NCBI GenBank assembly: GCA_038503075.1
Contig: JBCAML010000001.1
Location: 186,001 to 250,000, forward strand
Direction: 5' to 3'
DNA length: 64,000 bases
Origin: Gyromitra esculenta
Taxonomy: Eukaryota; Ascomycota; Pezizomycetes; Pezizales; Discinaceae
Part shown: positions 13,126-26,151 of the stretch, in pieces
How positions within the stretch are numbered: position 1 is the first letter of the stretch
How the letters are laid out: every line of letters begins with the position of its first letter
Program-made: the position numbers and the translations under genes
The notes under the pieces: generated by a model
Told to the model about the DNA's origin: nothing
The model's database searches: none
What the model saw: only the letters and a program-made list of their open reading frames with translations

Positions 13126-15211
13126 ATGTCAGCATCAACGTCAATATCGCAAAATCCTATTGAGGATCTGGAAGTGAAGATAGTTGCCAATGATACAGAA
13201 TCCAACAACTGGTCAGCTCTTGAAGATGATGAGAATCCTTATAAATGGACTACCAAGAGAAGTACGATTGCCTTCATAAATTGTTATCCCGTTAATGTTT
13301 ACCTGACCAGTGGGTTGTGTCGTACAGAATGGCTATTCACGGTGGTTATTTGCCTAAACAATTTTATGGTTTCTGTGGGGGCATCAATATTTACGCCTGG
13401 AATTGGGTTGATTGCTTATAATTTTGATGTTACTACCGTGGTCGCGACTTTAGGGCTGAGTTTGTAAGTCGTGGCTACTCCTCAGTATCCTAGTTAATCT
13501 TATCACTGACATGTCCAGTTATGTCATTGGCTTTTCCACAGGCCCGCTAGTATTCGCCCCGATGAGTGAGGTATACTTCATCTTGATAATATCAGCTTAT
13601 GGAGTAGATATTGATTTTGCTGCTAGGTCTATGGTCGTAAAATCGTTTGCGTTCCAACCTGGATATTATTCGTGGTTTTCCAACTTGGATGTGCACTTGC
13701 AAAAAATATCGAGACTTTGGTCATCTGCAGGCTTCTAGTCGGAACCTTTGGTTCACCAGCATTGACTGTTGCCGCTGGGACCATGACTGATATCTGGGAA
13801 CGTTTGTGGACCCCCATTGTCCAAATTAAATTAAGAACGAATGAAAGGAGGATCTAATACTAGTTGAAAAAAATAGCAAATGAGCTTGGGCCTCCGATGG
13901 GTCTATTCACTATGGCTGCTTTTCTTGGCCCTGTCGTCGGTATGAAACCCGTCTGTAAAATTATTTTCAGAGACGTGCTAATCATGTCTGTCTACCAGGT
14001 CCAATCGCCGGTGGCTTTATCACGGAATACATCCACAGCTCTGAGCCTTGGCGATGGAGCTTTTGGATCCCTTTAATCATATCGGGTGTTCTTGGACTGA
14101 ATTGGTTTTGGCTTCCGGAGACTTATCAATTAACACTGCTAGAAAGTAAAGCGAAAAAGGCAGGACATAAGGTTTTACATATGGAAGGGAGAAAATCTAA
14201 TGCGGCGATCTTTCGGGTTGCCGTTTGGAGGCCGCTACACATGCTTGTTTTTGAACCAACTGTACTGCTGGTATCGTTGTATATCAGTTTCCTCTTTGGA
14301 ATATTGTGAGTGCCCTAATTCACTGAAGAGCTGTTGTGGAGTTTAACTGCAGTTGTTTGACTCTCCTAAATTACAGATACCTCTATTTTGGAGCATACCC
14401 GCTCATCTTTCAAGGTCGCTACCACTGGGGCCCCGGTTTCTCTGGTCTCGCTTTTGTCGGCATCGGGGTTGGCGTGGTCTTATCCTTCCTAACAGCAGGA
14501 TACTCCAATAAGTTGTACCTCCAACTTAAGGAAAAGAGAAACAAAGGCGCTACATATCCGGAGGGAAGATTGCCATTGGCAATTGTTGCTGCGTTGCTAG
14601 TTCCGGGAAGCATCTTCTGGTTCGCTTGGAGCGGGTTTGCTAAGGTTCATTGGATTGTGCCTGTTCTCTCCGGAGTTCCGTTTGGTTGGAGTATGGTTGT
14701 TTTGTTTGTAAGGAAGCCAGGATCCTGGACATTTCGATCTTTACTGATTTCACCACGAACACTTAGATCAGTTTGATAAGCTATCTTGCCGAAGGCTATC
14801 TGTGCGTTCTATCCTCCTCTTCCTTACCTGTTCCAAGCCCAAACACATACTAACCCTTACAAATAGGGAATATTCAGCATCTGTCATCGCGGCTAACACC
14901 ATCCTCCGCTCTTTATTCGCGATGGCTTTCCCGCTCTTTGGACGCACAATGTATACTGCATTGAAACCTGAATGGGCAGGCACTTTGCTTGGTACGCCTC
15001 AAACTTCCTTCTACCCTTCCAGTACTTACCATGCCCTGTGGAATTAGGGTGCATATCGATCTTGTTTATGCCCATTCCATTCCTATTCTTCAAGTACGGC
15101 TGGTGGCTCCGCCAGAATAGTCGATACCCAGCAAAGCAACAACTTGCAGCTCGAGACGCAGATAAATCCCACGAGGCGGAACAACCCATTGTACCTCCTG
15201 ATAGTGTTTGA
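13126..15211 (+). CDS. MFS drug/metabolite exporter, DHA1 family
   Basis: Nine exons can be joined with consistent phase: 13126-13463, 13519-13570, 13627-13801, 13877-13939, 13999-14305, 14377-14707, 14767-14801, 14867-14991 and 15048-15211, giving 529 aa. Family features are PMSEVYGRK (loop 2-3 motif A), the WEPNELGPP segment, the antiporter motif C spread over exons 4-5 (LGPVVGPIAGGFI), and EPWRWSFWI before TM6. About twelve hydrophobic segments are present. The 35-nt exon 7 follows an intron ending CTTAG and precedes one with a perfect TACTAAC branch site, which supports it. Such proteins are proton-driven plasma-membrane exporters of drugs, polyamines or metabolites; the substrate is unknown. 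An alternative ATG at 13084 would add 14 residues. The unusual number of small introns makes the gene look broken at first sight, but no real lesion remains once it is spliced. Confidence 0.85.
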
Positions 15212-16322
15212 GTTACCAGCTTCTCCTAACGACTTATTTCTCTCTATCTTTATATGCATCCGGGCACCTTCCGCAGCTTAGAAAATACGGTTTTTTATTT
15301 TAATTTGTCCCGCTTTAACGTATGTCTAGTTTCAGGTGAATGTCGGCGCGTATCTGCTCAGGTTCTAATAGAATTTTGCATATCTGCTTTGTATATAGAA
15401 AGTGTTAGCAATCAATATAGAAGGATCAGTTTTCTTAGACCTTGTAGCTTCGCCAATGCTATTAGAACGTATACTTATGCTTGCTGGAGAATAGTAGAGA
15501 AAGCAATCGACGAAGAGAAATAGTTGAGTTTAGTTTCCGTAATCATGAATATAGGTTGGCAATCATTCGGCTTTGTTACACAATGACAACAATACCCCCC
15601 CCATAAGAATATGACAGCGCCAAAAGTATCTTCTTATAAGGAAACGCTGTCCTGTAGCCAAGACCCTAATCGTTTTCCCGCCATTCTTGATTTCTTCGAC
15701 AAGGAGCAAAACTTATATGCTGCCTATGCCGATCTATGAGAGGGAATAGAAAAGCCGAGTGACTCCTAATGACCTGGGTTAGGGTTATCTTAATTCGCCT
15801 CTCTTTAACATAGCTTCTTTCACTCTGTAGTCTTCCATTGCTTCATCTACCAGACTTAGCATCAATCCATGTTCATCCTCCTAATAGGGCCGTGTTCTAG
15901 ATCTATGATAGGATCTATAGCTATAGCTATGTTTTGGGTAGCCTACGCTCTACCGCTCAACCGTAGCCGAGGAGTCGAACATAGCCTCGGCGTCCACAAT
16001 CGCCCTCCGCGATCCCGTTAAGCCCACAGCAGGAACAGATACAGAATCTGATATTCCAGGTACCACTGCAGCAGTCAGTTGCTGTGGCATCGGCTAGATG
16101 CCCCCGTAACCCCCAGCTAGCCTCCGCATCCCCGGACTTCTGAGCACCAACTACCCTAACCCTTGGTGACACCTTCCCCAGAATCCCCCCTCAGCCCCGG
16201 GTCCAATGACTTCATTCCCGTTGTCCGTAACGTGTACAAAACCGACTCTGCTCCCCGCGTATCTGAACCCCCAAACCTCCATCGAAACTTTCAAGGTACC
16301 CGTTATATACCCTTCGTCTAGA
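15212..16322. other. intergenic stretch
   Basis: No gene supported. It contains a two-unit telomere-like repeat (GGGTTAGGGTTA at 15776-15787). The region just before 16323 is C-rich and open in the frame of the next gene, back to an ATG at 16206. Confidence 0.5.
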
Positions 16323-18900
16323 ATGTCCCCTCCTTCAGATCCTCAAGATATTGCCCACGCCCACTCCCTCAGCGACCCTAGCTCCTTCTGGGACTCCCAT
16401 GCTCAGAAACTGCACTGGGAAACCCCATACACTTCGCCTTTAACTTGCTCTCCGTCAAAATCGTCGTGGACTTGGTTCCCGGGTGGCCGAATATCTACTA
16501 CATATAACCTGGTAACAAGACATGTTTTATCAGGCAATGGTGACGCAACTGCGATAATATGGGACTCCCCTATTACTGGATCAAAACGCAAAATCTCGTA
16601 TAGGGAGCTGCAGGAAGATGTTGAGGTGTTTGCTGCGGTGCTGAGAGAAAGAGGCATAGTGAAGGGGGATCGCGTATTGATCTACAGTAAGATACCCTAA
16701 CCCTAACTAGTTGTTTCGGATTCGCTTGACTTGGTAGATGTTTGGTAAACATCCCTACCGCAACCTACTACCTTTTTACATAGAGGGGATACTTATAAGC
16801 TCCTATACATAATTCCTATTATCTTTCAATTCTTTATTTTCAAGTGTCAATGATCCCCATTCCACATCGCCAGTAACAGGACCCAGTAAATCATGGAAGC
16901 CCAAAGAGTTGGAATAAAAGGCTTAATTCCCTTTATATCTCACGCTTCTCATAGCCTTTTGATATCTCTAGATACAAAAGCTAAGCTAACACGCCCTCCA
17001 CTTCCCCTCTCCAGTGCCAATGATCCCCGAAGCAACAATAGCAATGCTCGCAGCTGCTCATCTCGGCGCCATCCACTGCGTCGTCTTCGGTGGCTTCGCC
17101 CCTAGCGAATGCAGCAAACGAATTGAATCTGCAGAGCCCAAAATTATCTTAACAGCATCATGCGGGATCGAAGGCGGTACTGGTGGGAAGCGAAGAGTTA
17201 TTCCTTACCTACCCTTGGTATACACACCAATCTTTTTCATAATCGAGGCAATAACTAAACTTGTAATAGGTCAGAGAAGCGATTGAAAAGAGCTCTTGGA
17301 AGCCGCAGAATACGATATTGTTTCAGCGCAATGAGCTATTCCTGAGTTTAGATAAATCCCGATCGGAGTTAAATTGGAATAGACTAGTCCGGTCGGCTAG
17401 GACAAGACGGGGATTGGCGAGTGTTTCTGAACCATCTCTTACTACGCCATCTCCGTCGATTAGGGATGGGAGTATTCTTGGAGATGGAATAAAGAGGGAA
17501 AAGGTGCCTGGTGAAAACGGGTATGTGGGGATTGGCGAGGCTTTTCCAAGTGAAGACCCACAGTATATTATATACACAAGTGGTTTGTACCCCAACACCC
17601 CCACCCAAACCAGTATCCAAAATCATCCAACTAACATTACCCCCAAAAAACAGGCACCACTGGCAAACCGAAAGGTGTAGTCCGCTCAATCGGCGGTCAC
17701 CTCGTAGGCCTCCAATACACAATCGAACACCTCTTCAACACAAAATCCCGAGCCGATACCATTTTTTGCGCCAGCGACCTGGGCTGGGTCGTCGGACACG
17801 CATACATCCTATACTCCCCTCTCCTCGTCGGCGCAACAACCATCCTCTTCGAAGGCAAACCAATCGGCACTCCCGACGCTGCAACATTCTGGCGTATCGT
17901 TGCAGAGCACAAAGTCAATGTCATCTCCACCGCGCCGACTGCACTACGTGCAATCCATCGCGAAGACCCGCATCTAGACGGAATCAACAAATACGATATT
18001 TCTTCGCTAAGATCCCTCTTCTTAGCTGGTGAGCGCAGCGAAGCTTCGATCGTGGAGCTGTTTCAGAAGAAGCTGTTTGGCGGGTACGGCGGCCGCGGTA
18101 TCATAGTCGATAACTGGTGGAGTTCTGAGTCTGGCTCCCCTATGTCAGGTGTTGGTCTAGGGTACGAGCGTTCAAGTGGACACCCGGTGATAAAGCCCGG
18201 CAGCGCAGGCAAACCAATGCCTGGATGGAATATCCGTATTGTGGACGATAAAGGGGCTGGGGTAGGGCCAGACCAGACAGGCAATATTGTTCTCGGCCTT
18301 CCACTTGCACCTACTGGTTTTCGATCTTTATGGAATGACCAAGACGGTCATATCCACCAGAAGGCTTACCGGGAAAGGTTTCCGGATCTACCGATCATTG
18401 ATACGGGGGATGCGGGGTTCATTGATTCGGATGGTTTCCTGCATATTATGTCTCGTACTGACGATGTTATCAATGTTGCTGCGCATCGGTTCTCGACTGG
18501 GACTATTGAGGAGGTGATGCTGGAACACCAAAGTGTGGAGGAAGCTTACATTGTGCCGTGTCCGGATGCTATTAAGGGACATGTTCCATTCGGTGTTGTT
18601 GTGGCTGATCCAGACTTTCCTTATGTGGAGGGGATGTTAACGAAGGAGATTAATGAGATCGTGAGGAAGGAGATAGGACCAATCGCTGCGCTGAAAGGGG
18701 TGGTTGTCGTCAAAAGGGTGCCGAGGACGAGGAGTGGGAAGACAATGAGGAGGCTTATGAGGGAGATGGTCGAGAATGCCTATCATGGGCTGAATAAGAA
18801 GGTGGATGTGCCAGCTACAGTAGAGGATGTGGAGAGTGTGGAGATAGTTAGGGAGCGTATTGAAGCCTGGTTTACAAAGAGTGTAAAGCCAAAGTTGTAG
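16323..18900 (+). CDS. acetyl/propionyl-CoA synthetase-like acyl-CoA ligase (ACSS3/PrpE type)
   Basis: Four exons: 16323-16686, 17015-17217, 17270-17582 and 17654-18900; total 708 aa. Splicing restores family landmarks: the N-terminal ACS_N box (FWDSHAQKLHWETPY), VLIYMPMIPEA across intron 1, VVFGGFAPSEC, ILTASCGIE, the P-loop-like TSGTTGKPKG (split by intron 3), SDLGWVVGHAYI, the A5 motif WWSSESGSP, the A7 motif DTGDAGF, the hinge RTDDVINVAAHR, and the A10 lysine in RTRSGKTMRR. The enzyme activates a short-chain carboxylate via acyl-AMP to acyl-CoA. Mixed features favour the ACSS3/propionate branch over the main acetyl-CoA synthetase. An in-frame ATG at 16206 would add 39 residues, possibly a mitochondrial leader; I prefer 16323 because conservation starts after it. 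Intron 1 (328 bp) is unusually long and contains CCCTAACCCTAAC. Confidence 0.85.
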
Positions 18901-20801
18901 TGTTAACCGAGTCGATATTTCTGGTAGGGTTTTAAGGGATTGGGGAGTAACTGCTTTAGAGGGCTTTTATGATATCAAGCAAATTAAGTGTTCAATATCT
19001 ACTATTTTCGTCTCTCAATTATATAAAGCAACACGTGATTTTCAACACTCATCAAACGCGAAACCTAGCGAAAAAGTCTTGATACTCACTGTGCTCTCAC
19101 TGGCTTGTAGGGAAACGGCAAAACGGGTTTGGTTCAAGTATAGATCTGGAGAAATATGAGCAAACTCAAAATTTATATGGGTAGAAACAAATCTCAGCTA
19201 AAACGATGCCTAGCCTTAAGGCTCCAGAGGCCCACGCAAGATGATATAAGCCTCCTTCAAACCAGTTACGTATTCGCCACGTACTCCCTGCAGTTTGAAT
19301 ACGGTTGTTGCACCACCAAAGCTGGTGACGTGGGGGAATCAGATCCCTGAGGATAAAAACTGATAATTTTGTGGTGAGCTGTCAAGAGTTAAAACTTAAA
19401 AGATATTAAGCCTTCTCAACGGTTTGAATGTAGGTCAGCGCGCGATAATCGCCAAGGCGACCTTCGGTAACGAGTGATGAGTTGTGATCACATATGCGTC
19501 CGACAAGCGCCCGTGATACCTCACTTCTCAGAAATCACGCTCCAAGATATATACAGCATTGTCAACTCGATACCACCCCCTCGCTAGGACCGCCTTTGCA
19601 CATACTACCCGAACCAAGAAGAGCTTCGCCGATAGCAGCTGGGGCTAGTGGGTGTGGGTACGTAAGCCCCGATACGAGCAAATGTCCATTTTGTTAGACC
19701 ATGGGTCTTGACTTTTTCCTACTCTTTCTCTCTTGGGAACTCTGTGGATTAGGTGTGGCTGGTTGGTGGGACGAGGATAAAGATCGTAGGACAAGAGGGT
19801 TCGCTAGTGAGTCAAAACAAAGGGTCACACGTATGAACGAGTGATCTTGAGTGATGCTGGAGGAGTTCGAAAAAATGTAACTCCCTGTAAAAATTAAAAC
19901 TAAAATTTTTGTAATTTTTTTATTTACGATACCAAAGGAGGGGTTCCGACGGCTCTAAGGCATCCACGCACAGAGAACAGCGCATGTTCGCTAACGGGAA
20001 GTCCCGCATGCTCATGCTCAGGTATACCCCAAGACAGTCAGACCTGTAAATTTGAGACCGGTATCACGTTTGCGGCTCGAGAGGCCAGACAGATACCTTG
20101 AGGTCTTGAGAGACACCTCTTTCAATCTTTATATCTCAGATACCCTCCCATCAGGTTGAGTTTTGCACTAAATACCCTTCTTTTACCATAGTGAAGAAAG
20201 ATAAGTGACAACCGCGATACTATATTTAGCGTAGTTGTCACCTTGCAGCTCTCGAGACTTGGGCTCTCGCAGCAAGGCGTCGCGGCTAGTCCGCATGTGG
20301 CTGGGGAAAGGATTGTTCCTGGTCAGAGGAGAAAACGTCACCGTGGCTTCTTTGCAATTCTTTGCTTTTCCTCGAGAGGACATGTGGAAAGGACAGGGAG
20401 ACGTTTGCTCACAAGAGACTCGTGGAGAGAGGAAAAGAGCTTGACAAGTAAATAGAAATACATGTAGAGAATACAGAATACGTCAGTTGTTTATCTTCCC
20501 TGCTGAGGGACTCGCGTGAGCGTAATTTATCTCATAAAATCGTCTTCACAAGGGCATCCAAGACTTCTTCGTTCTCGGCTGATCGGTGTGACGACATCCC
20601 TTCCTGTTTTCCCAGCCCCACGACGACTACAACCCTCCCCTTCCTTTCTCTCTTCCTCTCTCTCCCTCCTTCTCCCACCCTTTAATCCCCATTTCCCTCA
20701 ACTACAACCTCAGAGTCTCTACAGCGTAGGCAGACAGCATCAACGTTATCAATAATCAAACCCAAGAAGTCCTCGAAAAGTACTTCCCGAAATCTGAAAC
20801 G
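18901..20801. other. intergenic stretch and 5' leader of the next gene
   Basis: No gene supported. From about 20590 to 20710 the plus strand is rich in C/T (CCTTTCTCTCTTCCTCTCTC), a usual fungal core-promoter/leader feature just upstream of the Pom33-like gene. Confidence 0.5.
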
Positions 20802-21839
20802 ATGGCACCGCCTGCTGTCCCTTCCGATCTTCCGCTACCTCAGCGTTTGATGGCACTTGCCCAAACCTTGCAATTCGGCTGGTTTGTTGGGTTCGTATAG
20901 GCCTTCTCCCCATCTTACTCTCGAAACTTCAGCTAACAAAATCGAAAAAACAGACATTTGACGTTGCTTTTAACCACTTTTCGCTACGCGATTGCAACTG
21001 CTAAATTCTCAACCAACTCAACGGTTGCTTCGATTGCCTACCGCGTTGGATTTTTGTCGGCTGCTGTTACCTACGGTATCGTTGTTTACAAAGCTTATAG
21101 ACCAAGAATCCGAGCAGGGCAGGTCCCGACTGGCCAGCAGGGTGTGTTGAAGGTCCTTGCGGACGAAAATGTGCAATATTTGTGTAAGTTATTCCTCCCC
21201 GGTTTAAGCTTAGAAGACGGACGTTTGAGCAAACCATAAAATGAAATCTGGCGAGAAGGAGAATTTTGAGTGCTGACTCGATTTAAACGTATAGTCATGG
21301 CCCTCGTCTGGCTTTACTCCAAACCAATCTTCTATGCTCTTCTCCCCTTCGCCGTGTACAGCACTTTCCACTTCCTGACTTATCTCCGAGCGAACCTCAT
21401 CCCTGCCGTCATGCCCCCTCATCCCACCTCCGCCGTATCACCTGGTGCCAAGCCCCCAGCCCCTGCTGTCTCTGAGGCTATCGCCAAGTTTGTCAAGAAC
21501 AACTACGACTACTCGATGCATCTCGTCGCAAACCTCGAATTGTTCTTGTGGGCGCGTATTTTTGCTGGTGCCATTATCTTCAAGAACTCATGGGTCCTTC
21601 TTGTTATCTACACTGCGTTCCTCCGTGTTCGTTTCGCTCAAAGCGGATTCGTGAAGGATGCCATTAAGGGGCTCGAGAGAAGGGGCGATGCTATTATCGC
21701 TGACAATAACATTCCCGAAGGCGCGAGGACTGCTTGGGGGCTCCTCAAGACTGGTGTCAGGAGCTTCGGTGAGGTGTCAGATGTGAGCAAGTTTTTGTCT
21801 CCAGGAGTGACCAATGGTGCTGCAAGGAAGACCCAGTAA
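20802..21839 (+). CDS. POM33: Pom33/TMEM33-family nuclear-pore/ER membrane protein
   Basis: Exons 20802-20890, 20954-21183 and 21295-21839, introns 63 and 111 bp, giving 287 aa. There are four or so hydrophobic segments: around residues 25-45 (FGWFVGHLTLLLTTFRYA), around 55-75, around 107-135 (ALVWLYSKPIFYALLPFAVYS), and one or two near 185-215 (LELFLWARIFAGAIIFKNSW). The C-terminal half contains the conserved VRFAQSGFVKDAI segment and ends in a soluble tail. The arrangement and length match the fungal Pom33/Per33/Tts1 and animal TMEM33 family, membrane proteins of the nuclear envelope and tubular ER that help distribute nuclear pores and shape ER. No catalytic residues are expected. Assignment is from recalled family pattern; another small reticulon-like family is the alternative. 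Confidence 0.7.
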
Positions 21840-23060
21840 ATATGGGACGTATTTCGCGGTATTGATATCGGGGGGAATGGGCGGTAAAGGGCGATAGAGA
21901 CTAGCTGGAGAGTGGATGGAGAGGAATGTAACGAATAGTTTTTTATTTCTTATTTTTTTTTTGCTACATGGAATGAATTTTCTTGTTCTTGCTTGCGTAT
22001 GATTTCTACGATTTTCAATTGGACGTGTTTCACTCTTGGCCTTGTGTCAGGATTTTGTGGGAAAATATCAAGGGAATAGTTATTAGTCACCTGTTCTTTC
22101 AACTGCCTAATTTACTTACAGTGCGTTTGTCATCGGCATGTTCGTTTCTTGCTACGCTCTGCAGACTTGGCTTTTGATCGAGTGATTACGGAGTGTGATG
22201 GTAATAGGACACGACTATCTTTTCTAAGTGATATGTGATTGCGGGCCGTTGATATTACTCCACATTAGTGCCCGCAATGCCGGTAAGCGTGGTATAAGTA
22301 TAAGTAAATGTGGCCCTTGCAATATAGCGCGGCAGGGACTCGTGCGGTCAGATGAGCGTGGGGTCCCTATTTTACTAATTCGCCTTGGGATTTGAATAGA
22401 GTGAAAAAATGGAACACCACGACACTTCCATTTAGAGACAATACTTTATGTACCTACATGCATGCCAGGACGGGGAAAACCCTCTTTATTCTACTTACTT
22501 CAGGGGCCTGCAGCCCGCGAGTACATTAGTCTAATCCAGTCGGTGGGCTCTACTATGCACAACCGTGCACAGTTCCTGGAAGTGGTCTAGAAAAACGGTG
22601 TTGATATACTGTCTAATCTCTACCAGAGTTCGGACCTAGTGCTAAGAACGTAAATATGTGTTCATGAAAAGTCACTCGGATACTCATGCCACGGGTAGGT
22701 CTTTGCTAGTAGGCTCTAGTAACTATGATTCTCGTATCTTGTGGCATTTAAAGACACTATCTAGAGTTGGGATGATAGTACTTAGATCTGTTGTGGCGTT
22801 TACTAGGAGTCTTAAAGGTTTGGGCCATGCAGTACTCTACATTTGATATTAAATTGCTAGCGATACCAATGATAAAGCCACCCTTAGGTGAGAGCCAAGT
22901 TTCACAAAAAGAACGTTTGCAGTTTTCCTCTAAACACTGTTACAAGCCACGTAGCACACTAAACCAAGCCCCACTTGCGGTCACACCAACGGTATTGTAA
23001 TACCAGCCCATTTCAACCTCATCCCACGACCAATTAGCACAAAATTCGAATCGAAATCAG
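21840..23060. other. intergenic stretch
   Basis: Nothing supportable beyond 3' flanking sequence of the Pom33-like gene and short chance frames. Confidence 0.5.
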
Positions 23061-24998
23061 TTACACCCACAAGCGGATAGAACTCACCACTGTCCCCCAT
23101 TTTCCGACCAACAGATCCAGCAAATCCGTCCTCCCAGAAACAGCCAATACCTCCGCAACAGCCCTATAAGCACTATTTACAGCTCCAATAATCCAACTAT
23201 GTCCACCCGACAGTGCTTCCCCAGCAAAGTGCAGTCTACCATGAGCAGCAGGTTCTATGAGCACCGGCATAATGCTGACGTACTGGCCAAGACCATAGCG
23301 TGCGAACGCACCGACCGAATACTCGTTATCGTACCACGACCATATGTGAGAGTCATTGTATTGTGAATGTACGAACTCGTACGTGATATTGTTCATATCT
23401 GAAAGATCGTGGAGTGCTATGTCGATTAAAGCTAAGCGCCCTTCTGGAGTATGCAGATAAGCCCCCATGCGGCTTGCATCTTGTCCCAAGTATATTCACT
23501 ACTATCAGTGTGCTGACCCGCAAGAAAGCCAAGGAAATATTACCACTTATATAAGAAGCGATCATAGTTCTAGCTGCATTAGACGTATTAACACCGTAAG
23601 AAGGAGGCTTTGGCCTTCCTTGAACGTGGCGGGAAGATCCTGCCACCAACGGCTGTTGAACTTCATTCCGATCTTTGTTGAAGGATCGTAGGTCAGGGTT
23701 CGGATTGCTGATTTCTTTAGGTAGTCTAATTTGAGGTTTGACATATCCATTGCTTGTATTACGCCTAGAGAGACGGTGTTGATGACATGGGCATATGTCG
23801 CAGTGGCAGATGTATTTGTCGCAACTGTTAATCCAGCGTTTGGATCAGTGGAGTTGGCGTACTTGACTTGAGTGACACGTTTGCCTGTTTTTATAGCCTT
23901 CTTGAGAACTTTCTCTAGACCATTGATTAGACAGCTCATGCCCCATTCGATGGTTTTCCTGTAGAAAGGAAATAGTGTAAGTTAATATCGAACCACATAT
24001 GAAGATCTAGAAGAACGTTTGTATCAATTACCATGCACTCAAGGGTGATGCGGAAAATATCCAGTGCTCAAGAACTATTTCAGAAATGGAAAAGTCGTAG
24101 CAGTTTGTAGCATCGTTGGTTGTCTCCAATCAATCAATTTCTTTATTGTTCAGCTCAATGTTCAGAAAGTATTGTCTAGCTGAAAGGGAGTCGATAGTCA
24201 TCAGATAGTCGAAACCAATATCAAAACTCTGGGGCAAAACATCTGTTAGATCTTTGATTGCGGTTTTCATAATATCTTTAGGGGATTACGCTGCAAAGTT
24301 ATTGGGAATGTTACCATCATCCATCATACCGACGTGAGACGGATTGCCGGCCACGCCATCCCCGAGTTTGATGGTTATGTCGTTGTACCGCAGGAAGTTG
24401 TTGTCTGTTTGGAATATGTATAGGATCAATGTGACTTTGTCTAAGCTGTCGTGAACATGATCGTTTATATAACTAACAATCGAGTTATTCTGGCTTCCGG
24501 TAATTCGATCTACACATGAAAGCCCAGGGAACCGCATAGCTCCAACTTCCTAATGAAGCACGCAAACTTAGAAAAATACCCCATAGTAAGCAGATATCTA
24601 CCAAGCTCGTTACTTACATAATAGTCGTAGTATTAACCCTCCCCAGGCGAAGCTGGGTTCTTGCTAAAGTGATAGATCCAAACCCGTCCCCCAATCCTTG
24701 AATTCGCCTCTAAAATCTCATAATCTACCCCAAGACTCTGCAGCAGGAGCGCAGAGTATAAACCGGCGGGTCCAGCACCAATAATCCCCACAGCGCCAAC
24801 GGGGTTTGTATTCGAGACGCCTAAGGGAAAACCGCCATAGTATGAGGACTCCTTCAAGATACGCTGGATGAAGCGATCATGAATATCAGGCGCGTCTGGA
24901 TCCATATAGCTCGGCCCACTTGGTGACCGATGGTTCAAGCCTGCGAGACTCAATGCCGCAAAGGAAATGCAAAGACCGAGACTTTGCGAAGAACACAT
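23061..24998 (-). pseudogene. broken secreted L-amino-acid oxidase (flavin amine oxidase)
   Basis: The minus strand keeps the outline of a flavin amine oxidase. It has a hydrophobic N-terminal signal-like segment from 24998, the FAD motif VGIIGAGPAGLYSALLLQS followed by EANSRIGGRVW, the YYEVGAMRFPG segment (split by an intron 24617-24550), SLSARQYFLN, NDATNCYD, LEHWIFSASPLSAW joined to KTIEWGM (intron 24031-23959), WWQDLPATFK, SYGVNTSNAART, and the C-terminal HFAGEALSGGHSWIIGAVNSA. It is interrupted by TAA at 24633-24635, TAA at 24286-24288 and TGA at 24130-24132 (where the family has Trp), all in frame with their exon. Family segment is lost after TFKEGQ (near 23600), and a one-base shift occurs near 23480 just before GQDASRMGAYL. 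Intact enzymes oxidatively deaminate L-amino acids, releasing H2O2 and NH3 extracellularly. The stops (CAA-to-TAA or TGG-to-TGA types possible) would be consistent with C-to-T repeat-induced mutation, but this is inference. Confidence 0.82.
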
Positions 24999-26151
24999 TC
25001 CAGTATTTTCGCACAGCTTCTTAGTGCCTCGTATGAGTTAAAATGAGTTGGTAGTTTACATGTTGGTGACAATAGCAGACCCTTTATATTAAGTCCGAGA
25101 GGAATTGCAAAGGGTACTCTCTCCGTTGGAACACAGTATTTCAGTGCCCTTTCGTCATATATCTCAGCTAGGTAGTTATTCTTTTTTTTCTTTCGGGGAA
25201 GGTAATATGCTTAGGCGAACAGAAGCACTTCTATCAGTAGTGCTTCCGATTTGCGCTGACTTGGCACATCCACAACTTGATTGGCCAGCTTGGAATTCCT
25301 GAGACCTACATTTTTAGGTTCTGCCCTGAAGAATAACTCTTGAATCCAGGAAACCAGAGACATATCTACAACACTTGAACCCTCTTGAAGACTGATCATC
25401 GAGTAAGTACTCGATTCAAAGCAGTCTAATGCGGTATCCATTTTGTTTTTTATGTTAGGATCCACGAACACAACTAGAGCAATCGCAGATAATTTTCGAT
25501 GTTGGGCTCTTGGGTCAGCCACTTACGTGACTATTAAACACTTCATCGTTCCAATAAATTACATGTTACTTATTTCCTCTACCAGTCGATTGATGTTAAT
25601 CCCCTCTCAACTGGCCCCGAGCAATATCTTGAGCCTCTGCGTAAATGCAATCGTCATGCCTTGTAGAGACGTCGAATACCAATATTATGGGACACAAGTA
25701 ATCCCGATTCCAAATCTCTTAGCTGATCCAGAATTAGATACCAACTGGATTGAACACGGCATCAATATTTCTCTCCGTCCAACGCACCCACTTGCAGATG
25801 TCTCAAATCCACAAAACGCACCTACCACGTGACTAGGCTTTCACTATTTGCAAGCTCGCTAAGAGTGAGACCTATCGAGTGCGCATCTGTGATTGCAGCT
25901 CCAGGTCAAAATTACATGCATATTCTCGGCGAAGCCCTTCAGCTTGCGAAACGCCAGAAAACCAACCCAGGCAAGCCTCAAAACCAAGGGCTCGAGATTA
26001 ACCGCAACTATTTAAACTTAAAACCGACATTCGCCGCGTAAGCTAAATAGCATGATCATGTCTGGAAATATTGAAGTTTTCCCCCGTCGCGGATGTTACC
26101 GTAACACAATGGGTTTATATTAGCAAATAGCTAGACTTGGCTACGGAACAT
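24999..26151. other. intergenic stretch
   Basis: Frames at 25211-25522 (-) and 25443-25832 (+) overlap each other and show no recognised domain, so I do not call either. Confidence 0.45.

Noticed and set aside
14699..14780. Apparent frameshift in the MFS transporter
   Set aside because: Resolved by a 59-bp GT-AG intron, a 35-nt exon and a following intron with a TACTAAC branch site; the protein is continuous.
25211..25832. Overlapping opposite-strand frames of 103 and 129 codons
   Set aside because: They exclude each other and neither resembles a known family or has supported splice sites.
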